The position numbers were made by a program, and so were the translations under genes. From Streptomyces agglomeratus (GTDB lineage: Bacteria; Actinomycetota; Actinomycetes; Streptomycetales; Streptomycetaceae), in contig NZ_MEHJ01000001.1 of the NCBI RefSeq assembly GCF_001746415.1, positions 2,935,001 through 2,999,000 of the forward strand: a DNA stretch of 64,000 bases. Direction: 5' to 3'. Positions 24,279 to 32,590 of this stretch are shown here, one piece after another (the first letter of the stretch is position 1; each line of letters opens with the position of its first letter). The notes under the pieces were generated by a model that made no database searches, had not been told where the DNA came from, and saw only the letters and a list, made by a program, of their open reading frames with translations.

Positions 24279-25286
24279 GTGTCTCAGTCCGCCTCTTCCC
24301 CAACTCGCGGCCGCATCCTGCGCTCAGCGGCGGGTGTCGCCGTGCTCCTCGCGCTGGCCGGGTATCTGGTGATGCAGTACGTCTCCGGCGGCGGGGGTGC
24401 GCCGCGCTGCGTCGTGCGTTCCGCGGAGGGCGACGGCGCGACGTACGAGCTCAGCCCGGAACAGGCCGTCAACGCCGCGACCATCTCCGCCGTCGGCACC
24501 TCGCGCGGGCTGCCGGAGCGGGCGGTGACGATCGCGCTCGCGACCGCGCTCCAGGAGTCGGCCCTGCGCAACATCAGGTACGGCGACCGCGACTCGCTCG
24601 GCCTCTTCCAGCAACGCCCCTCACAGGGCTGGGGCACACAGAAGCAGATCATGGACCCTGGTTACGCGTCCGAGAAGTTCTACGAGCACCTGGAGAAGGT
24701 CCCGGGGTACTCGCGGCTGCCGCTGACGGTCGCCGCTCAGCGCGTCCAGCGCAGCGGCTTCCCCCAGGCGTACGCGAAACACGAGCCGGACGCGGCGCTG
24801 CTGGCCGCCGCGCTCACCGGGCGCGCCCCCGCGTCGCTGACCTGCTCCCCGCCCCGCGACGCGCAGCCGGGCAGGCCCGCCGACGTACGGGCCGCGCTGA
24901 TACGGGACTTCGGGGCCGATGTGCTGCCCAAGGCGCAGGCCGCGGGTGCGGGCGCCGGAGTGAGGAACGAAGCGGGCGAAGCGGACGCGGCAGGTGCCGT
25001 GGGCCGGGCGGACGCGGCCGGTACGAGCGCCCGCCTCGCCGCCGCCCCCGCGGCGGCGACCGTCACCGTGCCCGTTCCCGCGCAGGCCGCGGGCGTCGGC
25101 GGGGCCAGGGGCGACCGGCGCGGCTGGGAGCTCGCGCACTGGGCCGTCGCCCATGCCTCGAAGCTCCGCATCGAAGAGGTCGCGTACGCCGGCCGCGTGT
25201 GGACGGCCGCCAATGCCGGAAGGGAATGGCGCTCCGGGAACGAGCCGAGCACCTCCGCCGAGGTCCGGATCACCACCGCGCAGTAG
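24279..25286 (+). CDS. membrane-anchored lysozyme-fold (lytic transglycosylase-like) protein
   Basis: A 335-aa protein with an N-terminal membrane helix (about residues 14-34, LRSAAGVAVLLALAGYLVMQYV). It then has a helical domain with the pattern of soluble lytic transglycosylases: IALATALQESALRN (Glu93 in the catalytic-Glu position), DSLGLFQQRPSQGWG and FPQAYAKHEPDAALLAAAL. The second half (about 195-280) is Ala/Gly-rich and probably disordered. A conserved C-terminal piece follows (LAHWAVAHASKLRIEEVAYAGRVW). This would place a peptidoglycan-cleaving domain outside the membrane; activity is inferred. Close relatives are annotated hypothetical. The GTG at 24279 is leaderless in form; the frame upstream to 23151 is antisense to dapE and rejected. 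Confidence 0.82.
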   Translation: MSQSASSPTRGRILRSAAGVAVLLALAGYLVMQYVSGGGGAPRCVVRSAEGDGATYELSPEQAVNAATISAVGTSRGLPERAVTIALATALQESALRNIRYGDRDSLGLFQQRPSQGWGTQKQIMDPGYASEKFYEHLEKVPGYSRLPLTVAAQRVQRSGFPQAYAKHEPDAALLAAALTGRAPASLTCSPPRDAQPGRPADVRAALIRDFGADVLPKAQAAGAGAGVRNEAGEADAAGAVGRADAAGTSARLAAAPAAATVTVPVPAQAAGVGGARGDRRGWELAHWAVAHASKLRIEEVAYAGRVWTAANAGREWRSGNEPSTSAEVRITTAQ

Positions 25287-25586
25287 TACGGACGATCACC
25301 CGAAAGCGGTAAGCGGACCGGCCGGAAGCGGGAGTGCGTACGCGCCTGCGGACCGTCACCCCTCGCTCCTCCAAATCCCTGGGAAACAAAGGCGACCGCG
25401 CCTCGGTCACCCCTTCGCGGCCGGCGCTGTTTGCCCGGGTTCATCCGGAGCCGATAATGCGACGCATTGCAAACTCTTTACCTTGGCGCACCGCAACCTC
25501 AACCGCCCCTTCAGCGGTTGTCACGGCGTCTGATCGTCGGACAGACAGTCTCCAATCAACGTCGTCTCTCCCGTCTAAGGAGCACC
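25287..25586 (+). promoter_or_regulatory. promoter/leader region with palindrome and inverted repeat
   Basis: No gene lies in these 300 bases. A perfect palindrome (AATGCG-A-CGCATT, 25457-25469) sits in an AT-richer patch, and a second inverted repeat (CAACCGC, seven-base loop, GCGGTTG) lies at 25501-25521. Both precede the exported-protein gene at 25587 and look like protein-binding or RNA hairpin sites. AAGGAG at 25577-25582 is that gene's ribosome site. Confidence 0.5.
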
Positions 25587-26036
25587 ATGTCTCTCCCCCT
25601 GACCCGTCGGATCGCCCGCGCCGCACTCCTCATCGCGGCCGGCGCAGCCCCCGTGGTCGGTGCGGCCGGCTCCGCGAGCGCCGCTGACCTCCCCGCCGCC
25701 CCCAACCTGGGTGGCCTGACCGCCCTGGACGGCGCCGGTGTCGGCGACTCCGTCGACAGCGCGGCGCAGAAGGGCTCCAAGGCGGCGGGTGACACCGGCA
25801 GCAAGGCCGTCAAGAAGGCGGTCCCGGCCGCCGGCAAGACCGTCGGCAAGGCCGGCAAGACGGCCACCCCGGCCGCGCAGAAGGCGGCCGGTGACGTCGC
25901 CGGAAGCGCCGGCGAGGTCCTCGGCGACACCGCCTCCACCGCGGCCGGCGAGGGTCTGCCGACCGGCGGCAAGCTCCCCGCCGGCAGCGCCCTGCCGACC
26001 AGCGCGCTGCCCGCCGCGAACCTGCCGCTCGGCTAG
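25587..26036 (+). CDS. exported Ala/Lys/Gly-rich low-complexity protein
   Basis: A 149-aa secreted protein. The signal peptide (RRIARAALLIAAGAAPVVGAAGSASAA) is cleaved after about residue 33. The mature part is almost only Ala, Gly, Lys, Thr, Pro, Val and Asp, with a loosely repeated pattern (KAVKKAVPAAGKTVGKAGKTATPAAQKAAGDVAGSAGE). This pattern could form long amphipathic helices, like some LEA-type or histone-tail-like proteins. The end is Leu/Pro-rich. There are no cysteines and no sortase or lipobox motif. Similar Streptomyces proteins are often misannotated as ATP-binding; I see no basis for that. It stands alone, with its own ribosome site and a very strong terminator, suggesting high expression. 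Confidence 0.85.
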   Translation: MSLPLTRRIARAALLIAAGAAPVVGAAGSASAADLPAAPNLGGLTALDGAGVGDSVDSAAQKGSKAAGDTGSKAVKKAVPAAGKTVGKAGKTATPAAQKAAGDVAGSAGEVLGDTASTAAGEGLPTGGKLPAGSALPTSALPAANLPLG

Positions 26037-26051
26037 TCCGTACCGCACATG

Positions 26052-26090
26052 GAAGGGGCCCCGGGGAGCAGTGCTCCCCGGGGCCCCTTC
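26052..26090 (+). terminator. very strong terminator
   Basis: Perfectly complementary 19-bp arms (26052-26070 and 26072-26090) meet across a single base, 15 bases after the exported-protein stop. Confidence 0.9.
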
Positions 26091-26110
26091 GCGCCTGCCG
26101 TCAGCCCTGA

Positions 26111-26179
26111 GCCGCGTGGCTGTGGGCCGCGTGGCTGTGGGCCGCGTGGCTGTGGGCCGCGTGGCTGTGGGCCGCGTGG
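26111..26179 (-). repeat. 15-bp tandem repeat (4.6 copies) after dapC
   Basis: GCCGCGTGGCTGTGG on the plus strand occurs four times without error (26111-26170), followed by nine more bases. It begins three bases beyond the dapC stop codon (26183-26185, minus strand). Confidence 0.95.
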
Positions 26180-26182
26180 GCG

Positions 26183-27283
26183 TCAGCCGCCGAGGCGCTT
26201 GACCGCCGCCGCGACGCGCTCGTCGGTGGCGGTGAATGCCACCCGTACGAAACGCGCTCCCGCGGGCCCGTAGAAGTCGCCCGGCGCCGCCAGAATGCCC
26301 AGCCCCGCCAGGTACCCCACGGTCTCCCAGCACGGCTCGTCGCGGGTGGCCCACAGGTACAGGCTCGCCTCGCTGTGCTCGATACGGAAGCCGTGCGCCT
26401 CCAGCGCGCCGCGCAGCGCCGCCCGGCGGGCCGCGTACCGCTCCCGCTGCTCCGCCACGTGCGCGTCGTCGCCGAGCGCTGCGACCGTCGCCGCCTGGAC
26501 GGGCGCCGGCGTCATCATGCCGCCGTGCTTGCGGATCTGCAGCAGGTCGCCGAGGACGCCGGCGTCGCCCGCCAGGAACGCGGCGCGGTAGCCGGCCAGG
26601 TTGGACCGCTTCGAGAGCGAGTGGACGGCGACCAGACCCTCGTACGTGCCACCGCAGACGTCGGGGTGCAGTACGGAGACGGGCTCGGCCTCCCAGCCCA
26701 GCTCCAGGTAGCACTCGTCGCTGAAGACCAGCACCCCGTGCTCGCGCGCCCAGGCGACGATCCGGATCAGCTCGTCCTTGGCCAGCACGCGGCCGGTCGG
26801 GTTGGAGGGCGAGTTGAGCCACAGCAGCTTGACGCGGGCCGGGTCGAGGTCCGCGACCGGATCGTCGTAGACGACCGGCTCGGCGCGTGCCAGCCGCGCG
26901 CCGACCTCGTACGTCGGGTAGGCGAGCCGGGGGTACGCCACCTGGTCGCCGGGGCCCAGGCCCAGCTGCGTCGGCAGCCAGGCCACCAGCTCCTTCGAGC
27001 CGACGACGGGCAGCACGTTGGTGTGCGCCACGCCGCGCGCGCCGAGACGCCGCTCGACCCACCCGGTGAGCGCGTCCCGCAGCGCGACCGTGCCCCACAC
27101 CGTCGGATAGCCCGGGGAGTCCGCCGCCGCGACGAGAGCCCGCCGGATTAGTTCGGGAACCGGGTCGACGGGGGTGCCGACGGACAGGTCCACGATGCCG
27201 TCCGGGTGGGCGGCCGCGGTCGCCTTGTACGGCTCCAGCTTGTCCCAGGGGAAGGTGGGCAGGCGGTCAGTGACTGCGGACAC
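26183..27283 (-). CDS. dapC: succinyldiaminopimelate transaminase
   Basis: A 366-aa class I/II aminotransferase, PLP-dependent, cytoplasmic. It would convert N-succinyl-2-amino-6-oxopimelate to N-succinyl-LL-DAP, the step before DapE. Recognisable parts are SVGTPVDPVP near the N-terminus, LNSPSNPTGRVL, FSDECYLEL, and the PLP lysine in SLSKRSNLAGYR. GAALKHGG-type active-site residues appear as IRKHGGMM. The C-terminal LYLWATRDEPCW and RFVRVAFTAT are typical of actinobacterial DapC. It is encoded directly after the seven-iron ferredoxin gene, as in M. tuberculosis (Rv1177-Rv1178). The start is the GTG at 27283. A 15-bp tandem repeat follows its stop. Confidence 0.92.
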   Translation of the reverse strand: MSAVTDRLPTFPWDKLEPYKATAAAHPDGIVDLSVGTPVDPVPELIRRALVAAADSPGYPTVWGTVALRDALTGWVERRLGARGVAHTNVLPVVGSKELVAWLPTQLGLGPGDQVAYPRLAYPTYEVGARLARAEPVVYDDPVADLDPARVKLLWLNSPSNPTGRVLAKDELIRIVAWAREHGVLVFSDECYLELGWEAEPVSVLHPDVCGGTYEGLVAVHSLSKRSNLAGYRAAFLAGDAGVLGDLLQIRKHGGMMTPAPVQAATVAALGDDAHVAEQRERYAARRAALRGALEAHGFRIEHSEASLYLWATRDEPCWETVGYLAGLGILAAPGDFYGPAGARFVRVAFTATDERVAAAVKRLGG

Positions 27284-27380
27284 GGTGGATCGCTTTCTCG
27301 TGCTCGTACGGGAGCGGGCGCGGGCACTGGCCCGGGCGCCGGCTCCGGCTGTGGCTCTTGTTCCGGCTCTGGATACGCGT

Positions 27381-27414
27381 CGGTCCCGTACGGCGAGCAG
27401 GCCGTACGGGACCG
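27381..27414 (-). terminator. terminator after the ferredoxin gene
   Basis: A perfect 14-bp stem (27381-27394 with 27401-27414) and loop GAGCAG lies 24 bases past the ferredoxin stop on the minus strand. It could uncouple ferredoxin from dapC. Confidence 0.8.
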
Positions 27415-27437
27415 GGGCGGCGCACTTGCCTCGCCGC

Positions 27438-27758
27438 TTACTGGTTCTGCGGCGGGAGCGCTGCGATGAAGGGGTGGTCGCGCTCGATCAGGCCGAGCTT
27501 GGAGGCACCACCGGGCGAGCCGAGCTCGTCGAAGAACTCGACGTTCGCCTTGTAGTAGTCCTTCCACTCCTCGGGGGTGTCGTCCTCGTAGAAGATGGCC
27601 TCGACCGGGCAGACCGGCTCACAGGCACCACAGTCGACGCATTCGTCCGGGTGGATGTACAAGGACCTGGAGCCCTCGTAGATGCAGTCGACCGGGCACT
27701 CCTCGATGCACGCCTTGTCCTTGACGTCGACACAAGGCTGCGCGATGACGTAGGTCAC
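27438..27758 (-). CDS. fdxA: seven-iron ferredoxin
   Basis: A 106-aa bacterial ferredoxin carrying one [3Fe-4S] and one [4Fe-4S] cluster. The cysteine pattern is the standard 7Fe one: Cys at PCVDVKDKACIEECP, then CIYEG, and CVDCGACEPVCPVEAI. It would transfer electrons in the cytoplasm, for example to cytochrome P450s. Length and sequence match mycobacterial FdxC/FdxA. The start is the GTG at 27758 (MTYVIAQPCVDV), with GAGGAGGAA upstream. It is followed by a terminator and then dapC. Confidence 0.95.
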   Translation of the reverse strand: MTYVIAQPCVDVKDKACIEECPVDCIYEGSRSLYIHPDECVDCGACEPVCPVEAIFYEDDTPEEWKDYYKANVEFFDELGSPGGASKLGLIERDHPFIAALPPQNQ

Positions 27759-27849
27759 GCTGTCGTTCCTCCTCGATAGGGCGCGGCGGGCCGATCTGCG
27801 GCTCCGTCCACGTGGCGCGCGGGAGCGCGGCGTCGTCGATGCCCGCCTC

Positions 27850-27888
27850 TAGTATCTCCGTTCCCGGGCACGATCCGAACAGGAGGGG
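27850..27888 (+). promoter_or_regulatory. -10 box and ribosome site of GNAT gene
   Basis: TAGTAT at 27850-27855 is a likely -10. AGGAGGGG at 27881-27888 is the ribosome site, with an unusually long 11-base gap to the GTG at 27900. Confidence 0.45.
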
Positions 27889-27899
27889 CGCACAGAGCT

Positions 27900-28895
27900 G
27901 TGGAATTCACTACCGGCGGACGACTCGAGGTCCGTATTTCGCCTGACGACGTGGGCAAACGTGTATCAGTCAGGCGCCTCGCCGAAGCCGGATCACCGGG
28001 AGCGAAGTTCACCGACACGGTCGGTGTTCTCACATCCTGGGACAACGGTGTGCTGTGGATCACACGGCGGAGTGGCGAGGTGGTCCGCATCGCGGAATCC
28101 ACCCTGGTCGCGGGCAAGGTCGTGCCCTCCGCCCCGGCCCGGCGGCGCGGCCCCGCGGCGACCTTCGAGGAGCTCGCTCGGGCCGGCGCCCGCGCGTGGC
28201 AGCCCGTCGAGAGCGAGCCGCTCGGCGAGTGGCTGCTGCGTGCCGCCGGCGGCTTCACCCGGCGCGCCAACTCGGCACTGCCGCTTGGTGATCCCGGGAT
28301 GCCCGTCGGCGTGGCGCTGGGGCACGTACGGGACTGGTACGCCGCCCGGGGTCTCCCCGCGTACGTCCAGGTCGCCACCGGCGCCGAGGGCACCCAGGAA
28401 CGTCTCGCCGCCGAACTGGCGCACCACGGGTGGTCCCGCGAAGTCACCGCCCAGGTACGGATCGCCGGGCTCGCCCCGATCGGGGACCTGGACTCCGACG
28501 TCTCCCGCGTCGCGCTGCACCGGGAGTGCGACGCGGGCTGGCTCTCGCGGTACCAGCGGTTCACGGAGCCGGGGCCGCACGTGCTGCGGGTTCTGGAGAG
28601 CGGGCCCTCCGTGTGGTTCGCGTCCGTCGCGGGCGAGGGGGAGACGCCGGCGGCGATCGGGCGGTGTGTCGTCGACGGGCGCTGGGCCGGTTTCATGGCG
28701 GTCGAGGTCGATCCGGCGTACCGGCGGCAGGGGCTCGCGGGCGCGGTGATGACGGCGCTGGCGCGACGGGCGCTGGACGAGGGCGCGTCGGCCGCGTGGC
28801 TCCAGGTCGAGGCCGACAACGAAGGCGCGCGGGCCCTGTACGACGGCATGGGCTTCGCCACGCACCACAGCTACCACCACTTCCGACCGGCTTAG
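27900..28895 (+). CDS. GNAT family N-acetyltransferase with N-terminal SH3-like domain
   Basis: A 331-aa protein. Residues 1-75 form a small beta domain (RLEVRISPDDVGKRVSVRRL, GVLTSWDNGVLWITRRSGEVVRI). Residues about 80-190 are a degenerate first GNAT-like half. Residues about 230-331 are an active-looking GNAT domain with the acetyl-CoA loop YRRQGLAGAV, then ARRALDEGASAAWLQVEADNEGARALYDGMGF. It would acetylate an amine; the substrate is unknown. The start is the GTG at 27900 (VEFTTGGRLEVR). It is divergent from the ferredoxin gene and 17 bases upstream of the SirB1-family gene, so the two are likely one operon. Confidence 0.88.
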   Translation: MEFTTGGRLEVRISPDDVGKRVSVRRLAEAGSPGAKFTDTVGVLTSWDNGVLWITRRSGEVVRIAESTLVAGKVVPSAPARRRGPAATFEELARAGARAWQPVESEPLGEWLLRAAGGFTRRANSALPLGDPGMPVGVALGHVRDWYAARGLPAYVQVATGAEGTQERLAAELAHHGWSREVTAQVRIAGLAPIGDLDSDVSRVALHRECDAGWLSRYQRFTEPGPHVLRVLESGPSVWFASVAGEGETPAAIGRCVVDGRWAGFMAVEVDPAYRRQGLAGAVMTALARRALDEGASAAWLQVEADNEGARALYDGMGFATHHSYHHFRPA

Positions 28896-28912
28896 GACGG
28901 GTACGAACACGT

Positions 28913-29746
28913 ATGCCACGACCCACCGAATCCGAGCGGCGCCGGCGGTTCGCCGAGGAGGCCCGTTCCGAGCGGCCGGACCTCGCGCTGCTGTGCCTGC
29001 TCGTGGGCGCGGAGGCGGACGCCTCGCTGGACGAGGCGGGGATGGACGCGGCCGAGATCGAACTCGACCGGCTGGCGGGCCTCCTGCCGTACCGCCCCGG
29101 CGGGGCTCGGGGGTGGGCCTCGGCCGTGTCGGACCTGCTGGGGGCGCGGTGCGGGTTCGGCGGGACGCCCGCGGACTACCAGCGGCTGGAGTCCTCGCTG
29201 CTGCACGAGGTGCTGCGGAGGCGGCGCGGGCTGCCGATCCTGCTGTCGGTGGTGTGGATCGAGGTGGCGCGGCGGGCGGGTGCGCCGGTGTACGGGGTCG
29301 CGCTGCCCGGGCACTTCGTCGTGGGCTTCGGCGACCCGGGCGAGCAGGTGCTGGTCGACCCGTTCGACGGGGGGCGGCTGCTCACGGGGGCGGACGCGGA
29401 GCTGCTGGTGGCGGGGGCCACGGGGGAACCTCTGGACCCGTCGATGCTGCTGCCGGCGGACCCGCTGGAGATCGTGCTGCGGATCCTGAACAACATCAGG
29501 GCGTGGGCGTCGGCCCGCCCGGAGCGTACGGACGTCCAGCTGTGGGCGGTGGAACTGTCCCTGCTGCTGCCGTCGCACGCGGCGCGGCTCCGGTACGAGC
29601 GGGCACGACTGCTCGTGGAGCGGGGCGATTTCCTGCGTGGGGCGGCGGAGCTGGAGGCGTACGCGGAGGTGGTGGCGGCGGTGGACCCCACGTCGGCGGA
29701 AGCGGTCCGGCTCCGGGCGCGGGCGGCTCGGGCCCGGCTGAACTGA
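28913..29746 (+). CDS. SirB1 family (transglutaminase-like) protein
   Basis: A 277-aa cytoplasmic protein of the SirB1 / transglutaminase-like superfamily. The core has LLHEVLRRRRGLPILLSVVWIEVARRAG and the signature VYGVALPGHFVVGF, then VLVDPFDGGRLL. The family His and Asp of a protease-like fold are present, but the usual Cys is not obvious, so catalysis is doubtful. The C-terminal third (about residues 190-277) is a run of helices like TPR units (RILNNIRAWASARPERTDVQ..., RYERARLLVERGDF). The ATG at 28913 follows the GNAT stop closely. A short repeat lies after its stop. Confidence 0.87.
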   Translation: MPRPTESERRRRFAEEARSERPDLALLCLLVGAEADASLDEAGMDAAEIELDRLAGLLPYRPGGARGWASAVSDLLGARCGFGGTPADYQRLESSLLHEVLRRRRGLPILLSVVWIEVARRAGAPVYGVALPGHFVVGFGDPGEQVLVDPFDGGRLLTGADAELLVAGATGEPLDPSMLLPADPLEIVLRILNNIRAWASARPERTDVQLWAVELSLLLPSHAARLRYERARLLVERGDFLRGAAELEAYAEVVAAVDPTSAEAVRLRARAARARLN

Positions 29747-29760
29747 GGCACCGGTTCATG

Positions 29761-29804
29761 GTGCGGGGGCCCTGCGGTGCGGGGGCTCTGTGGTGCCGGG
29801 GGCG
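29761..29804 (+). repeat. 16-bp imperfect tandem repeat after SirB1 gene
   Basis: GTGCGGGGGCCCTGCG (29761-29776) is followed by GTGCGGGGGCTCTGTG (29777-29792) and a 12-base partial third copy. It starts 15 bases after the stop codon. Confidence 0.7.
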
Positions 29805-29981
29805 GGCCGCTCCGGGGGCGGCGTTCGGGACTGCATGATATAGCCGCGAGGGCAGCGGTCCTTGTACGACGCCCACTGCCTGCGCACAAATCACGCTCTA
29901 CGTCCCGAACACCACCCCCTGCGCGGCCCGCCCCCTCACGCCGGTGGGCGAGGTGCGGGCCGTTCGCGCTGGTACTCCCGC
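29805..29981. other. intergenic between convergent genes
   Basis: About 180 bases between two convergent genes. An AT-richer spot (CATGATATAG, 29834-29843) stands out. No hairpin strong enough to call a terminator and no RNA gene was recognised. Confidence 0.4.
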
Positions 29982-32048
29982 TCAGCTCGGGTTGAGGCTG
30001 ATCTCCTGGACGCGCTCCGCCGGGGTCTTGCCCAGGAGCGCGGTGCGCATGGCGAAGGCCACGTCGTCCGCGGTGACCGGGTGCTTCTTCCCGTCGCCCT
30101 TGGTGATCTGCACGCCGTCGAACACGCCCTCCAGGAGCTGCTCGATCGCCGGCTTGTTGTAGACCTCCACCAGACGGCCGTCGATCGGCTTCATGGAGAG
30201 GATCTTCGGCAGGGACCTCGCCGGGCCGAACTGGATCTGCTTGCCGCCGGCCTTGATCGTGATCAGGCCGGACATCGCGGGCTGCGCGAATTCCTTCATG
30301 GCCCGGTCGAGTTCGGCCTTGTCGATCCTCGGGGCCTTGGTGACGACCGGCAGCTCCACCGTGTTCGGCCTGCCGGTCTCCACCTGGGCGCGGTACGCGT
30401 CCCTGACCCGCACCATCGAGCGGCCGACGTCGAGCTGCTTGCCCGCCTTGCCCGGCACGGCGACCGCCTTGCCCGGTACGAACTTGATCGTGCCCTCGCT
30501 GGCCGTGCCCGAGGTGCCCGCCAGGTCGGCGAGGGCGACGCTCAGCTTCTCCTCGTCGACGGGGATCACCGGTTCGGCGACGCGCTCGCCGCCGAAGAGG
30601 GAGCCGATCACGGACATGGGGTTGTAGTCGCTGCCCGCGGCGCCGCGCACGGTTTCCTGGCTGTCCAGGCTGAGGCCCGCGTTGTCCGGCGGGAGTTGCG
30701 TCTCCTTGCCGTCGACGGTGAGCCGGAGCGGGGTGGCGGCGCGCTTGCCGAGCGCGGCTTCCAGCTTGCCGACCGCCTCTTCCTTCGTGCCGCCGCCGAT
30801 GTCGACGCCGAGGACGGTGGTGCCCTTCGGTACGTCGGAGTGGTTCATCAGGAGGCCCGCTCCGTAGGCCACGCCTGCGATGGCCACGACGCCCACGGCC
30901 ACCAGGACCAGCTTCGAGCGGCCCTTCTTGGCGGGCGCGGAGGCGGCGGGAGACGGCGGGGCGGTGCGCGCGGGGGCGGCCGGGGCCGCCGGACCGCCGT
31001 CGCCCGGGGCGTGCGGCGTCAGGTCCGGTGCGAAGCGGGCGTCACCCTGGGGCGGGGCGAACGGCGAGTGCCGGTCGGCCGGCTGGACCACGGGGATGCC
31101 GCTGGTCAGCGTGTCACCGGAGACGTTGCCGCCGGCGGGGGGACCCGCGGCCGGGTTCTGCGGGGTCAGTACCGCCGTGTCGTCGGACATGCGCGGCGGG
31201 CCGGACACCGAGGGAGTGGGCGCACCCGGCGGGCGCATGCCGGGGCCCGGGGAATCGGGACCCGCGAACGGCGAGCTGTCGATCGTCGGGCCGGGGAACG
31301 TCGCGTGTCCGGTGGCCGGGCCGGTGGTGGGGCCCGAGGGTCCCACGGGGCCCAGGGGACCGGTGGGGCCTGCGGGACGGGTGCCCGGCCCGCTGCCGTT
31401 CGCGGCGGGGGCTGAACCGCCGGGGCTGCGGCGCGGCAGCGGCGCGGTGGAGCCCTGGCTCTGCGGCTCCTCGGGCGTGAAGTACGGGAGGTCGGGACGC
31501 TGCCCGCCGCCCTGCGCCGGGCCCGAGGGGCCCGGGGACGACGGCGCGGGGCCGGCCGACGACTTGCGCGGCGCGAACCAGTCGCTGGCCGGCGGCTTGT
31601 CCTCGCCCGAGGCGGAGCCGTTGGCCGGACCGCCGGCGGAGCCGTTGCCAGGACCGGAGGCGTCGGCCGCACCGGGGCGCGGCTCGTCGCGCTGCGGCGC
31701 GGGCGGGGTGTCCCGGGAGGGCTCGGGCGGGCGCGGCGTGCTGCCCGTGCGCTCGCCGTTCGCGGGCGAGGACGGCGGCTCCACGTCACCCATGGGCGTA
31801 CGCATGACGACCGGCGGGATCGGCCGCGATCCGGGGATGTTGATCCGGATGCGGGTGGTCAGCGTGGTCTCGGTCCTGGGCTCGTCCGCGTCCACCGGCC
31901 CCGCGGCCTCGGCGCTGCCCTCGGGACCGTCCTGCCCAGGGTGCGACGACGGATACTGGCGGGATCCGTACGGCGGCGTACCCGAGGGGTACGCGGCTCC
32001 GCCACGCCCCTGGGGGCCGGAGGACGAACTGTCAGTTTCACGACTCAA
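29982..32048 (-). CDS. membrane protein with PG_binding_4 (VanW/YoaR-type) domains
   Basis: A 688-aa protein with one central membrane helix (about residues 380-402, LVLVAVGVVAIAGVAYGAGLL). The first 375 residues are a cytoplasmic, strongly Pro/Gly/Ser-rich and presumably disordered tail. Outside lie two repeats of the peptidoglycan-binding type seen before VanW and L,D-transpeptidase domains (VLGVDIGGGTKEEAVGKLEAAL; VTKAPRIDKAELDRAMKEFA, then PARSLPKILSM). Neither the VanW domain nor a YkuD catalytic domain follows. It probably links the membrane to cell wall. Such long cytoplasmic tails are often phosphorylated by Ser/Thr kinases. The TTG at 32048 has GGAG eight bases upstream. It is third in the mshB-DUF6113 direction. 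Confidence 0.85.
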   Translation of the reverse strand: MSRETDSSSSGPQGRGGAAYPSGTPPYGSRQYPSSHPGQDGPEGSAEAAGPVDADEPRTETTLTTRIRINIPGSRPIPPVVMRTPMGDVEPPSSPANGERTGSTPRPPEPSRDTPPAPQRDEPRPGAADASGPGNGSAGGPANGSASGEDKPPASDWFAPRKSSAGPAPSSPGPSGPAQGGGQRPDLPYFTPEEPQSQGSTAPLPRRSPGGSAPAANGSGPGTRPAGPTGPLGPVGPSGPTTGPATGHATFPGPTIDSSPFAGPDSPGPGMRPPGAPTPSVSGPPRMSDDTAVLTPQNPAAGPPAGGNVSGDTLTSGIPVVQPADRHSPFAPPQGDARFAPDLTPHAPGDGGPAAPAAPARTAPPSPAASAPAKKGRSKLVLVAVGVVAIAGVAYGAGLLMNHSDVPKGTTVLGVDIGGGTKEEAVGKLEAALGKRAATPLRLTVDGKETQLPPDNAGLSLDSQETVRGAAGSDYNPMSVIGSLFGGERVAEPVIPVDEEKLSVALADLAGTSGTASEGTIKFVPGKAVAVPGKAGKQLDVGRSMVRVRDAYRAQVETGRPNTVELPVVTKAPRIDKAELDRAMKEFAQPAMSGLITIKAGGKQIQFGPARSLPKILSMKPIDGRLVEVYNKPAIEQLLEGVFDGVQITKGDGKKHPVTADDVAFAMRTALLGKTPAERVQEISLNPS

Positions 32049-32215
32049 GGCAGGTTCTCCCGGTTAGCTCCGCTCGCCCGCTCTTACCTGGTACTGCGGG
32101 CGGCTCGGCGGCGCGCACCACCATACTGGCCGCCGCCGACAGGCGTCCCGCACCCTGGGCTGCGGGCGTACGACGGCTGTGCGGTCGCGACCGATTCACG
32201 GACTCAAGTGGTACG

Positions 32216-32590
32216 TCATTTGCCAAGTCGGGCGCGCGGCGCGACCTGTTGCGGCAGTTGCGTCATCGTGGCGCAGATCACAGCGATGGCCATGCCGCCC
32301 AGCATGTAGGCGTACGAGACGGAGCTGCCGCCGATGAGCAGGTCGCCCTCGGGCCGGCTGACGGTCAGCAAGACGATGGCCACGAGCCATCCCGCCGCCG
32401 ACGCGCCGACGCCGGACTTCGTGCCCGTGAGGTACATGCCGCCGTAGAAGACGCCCGCCGCGGCGAGCAGCGACAGCAGCAGGCCGCCGGGGAACCACGC
32501 CGCGTGGACCAGCACGCCCGCCGCGCCGGTGACCGCGCCGAGGAGGACGAGCAGGACATAGCCGCCGATCCGGGCGGGGGTCGGGGTCAT
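32216..32590 (-). CDS. DUF6113 family membrane protein
   Basis: A 124-aa protein with four membrane helices ([76 protein letters not shown]). This matches the actinobacterial DUF6113 family. Its start overlaps the mshB stop as ATGA, so translation is coupled. M. tuberculosis also has a small membrane protein gene beside mshB (Rv1171 as I recall), suggesting a lasting functional link with mycothiol synthesis or its substrates, but no activity is known. Confidence 0.88.
   Translation of the reverse strand: MTPTPARIGGYVLLVLLGAVTGAAGVLVHAAWFPGGLLLSLLAAAGVFYGGMYLTGTKSGVGASAAGWLVAIVLLTVSRPEGDLLIGGSSVSYAYMLGGMAIAVICATMTQLPQQVAPRARLGK

Noticed and set aside
25287..25586. ydaO-type c-di-AMP riboswitch before the exported protein gene
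   Set aside because: These riboswitches are common before Streptomyces wall-enzyme genes, but the conserved core elements could not be found here.
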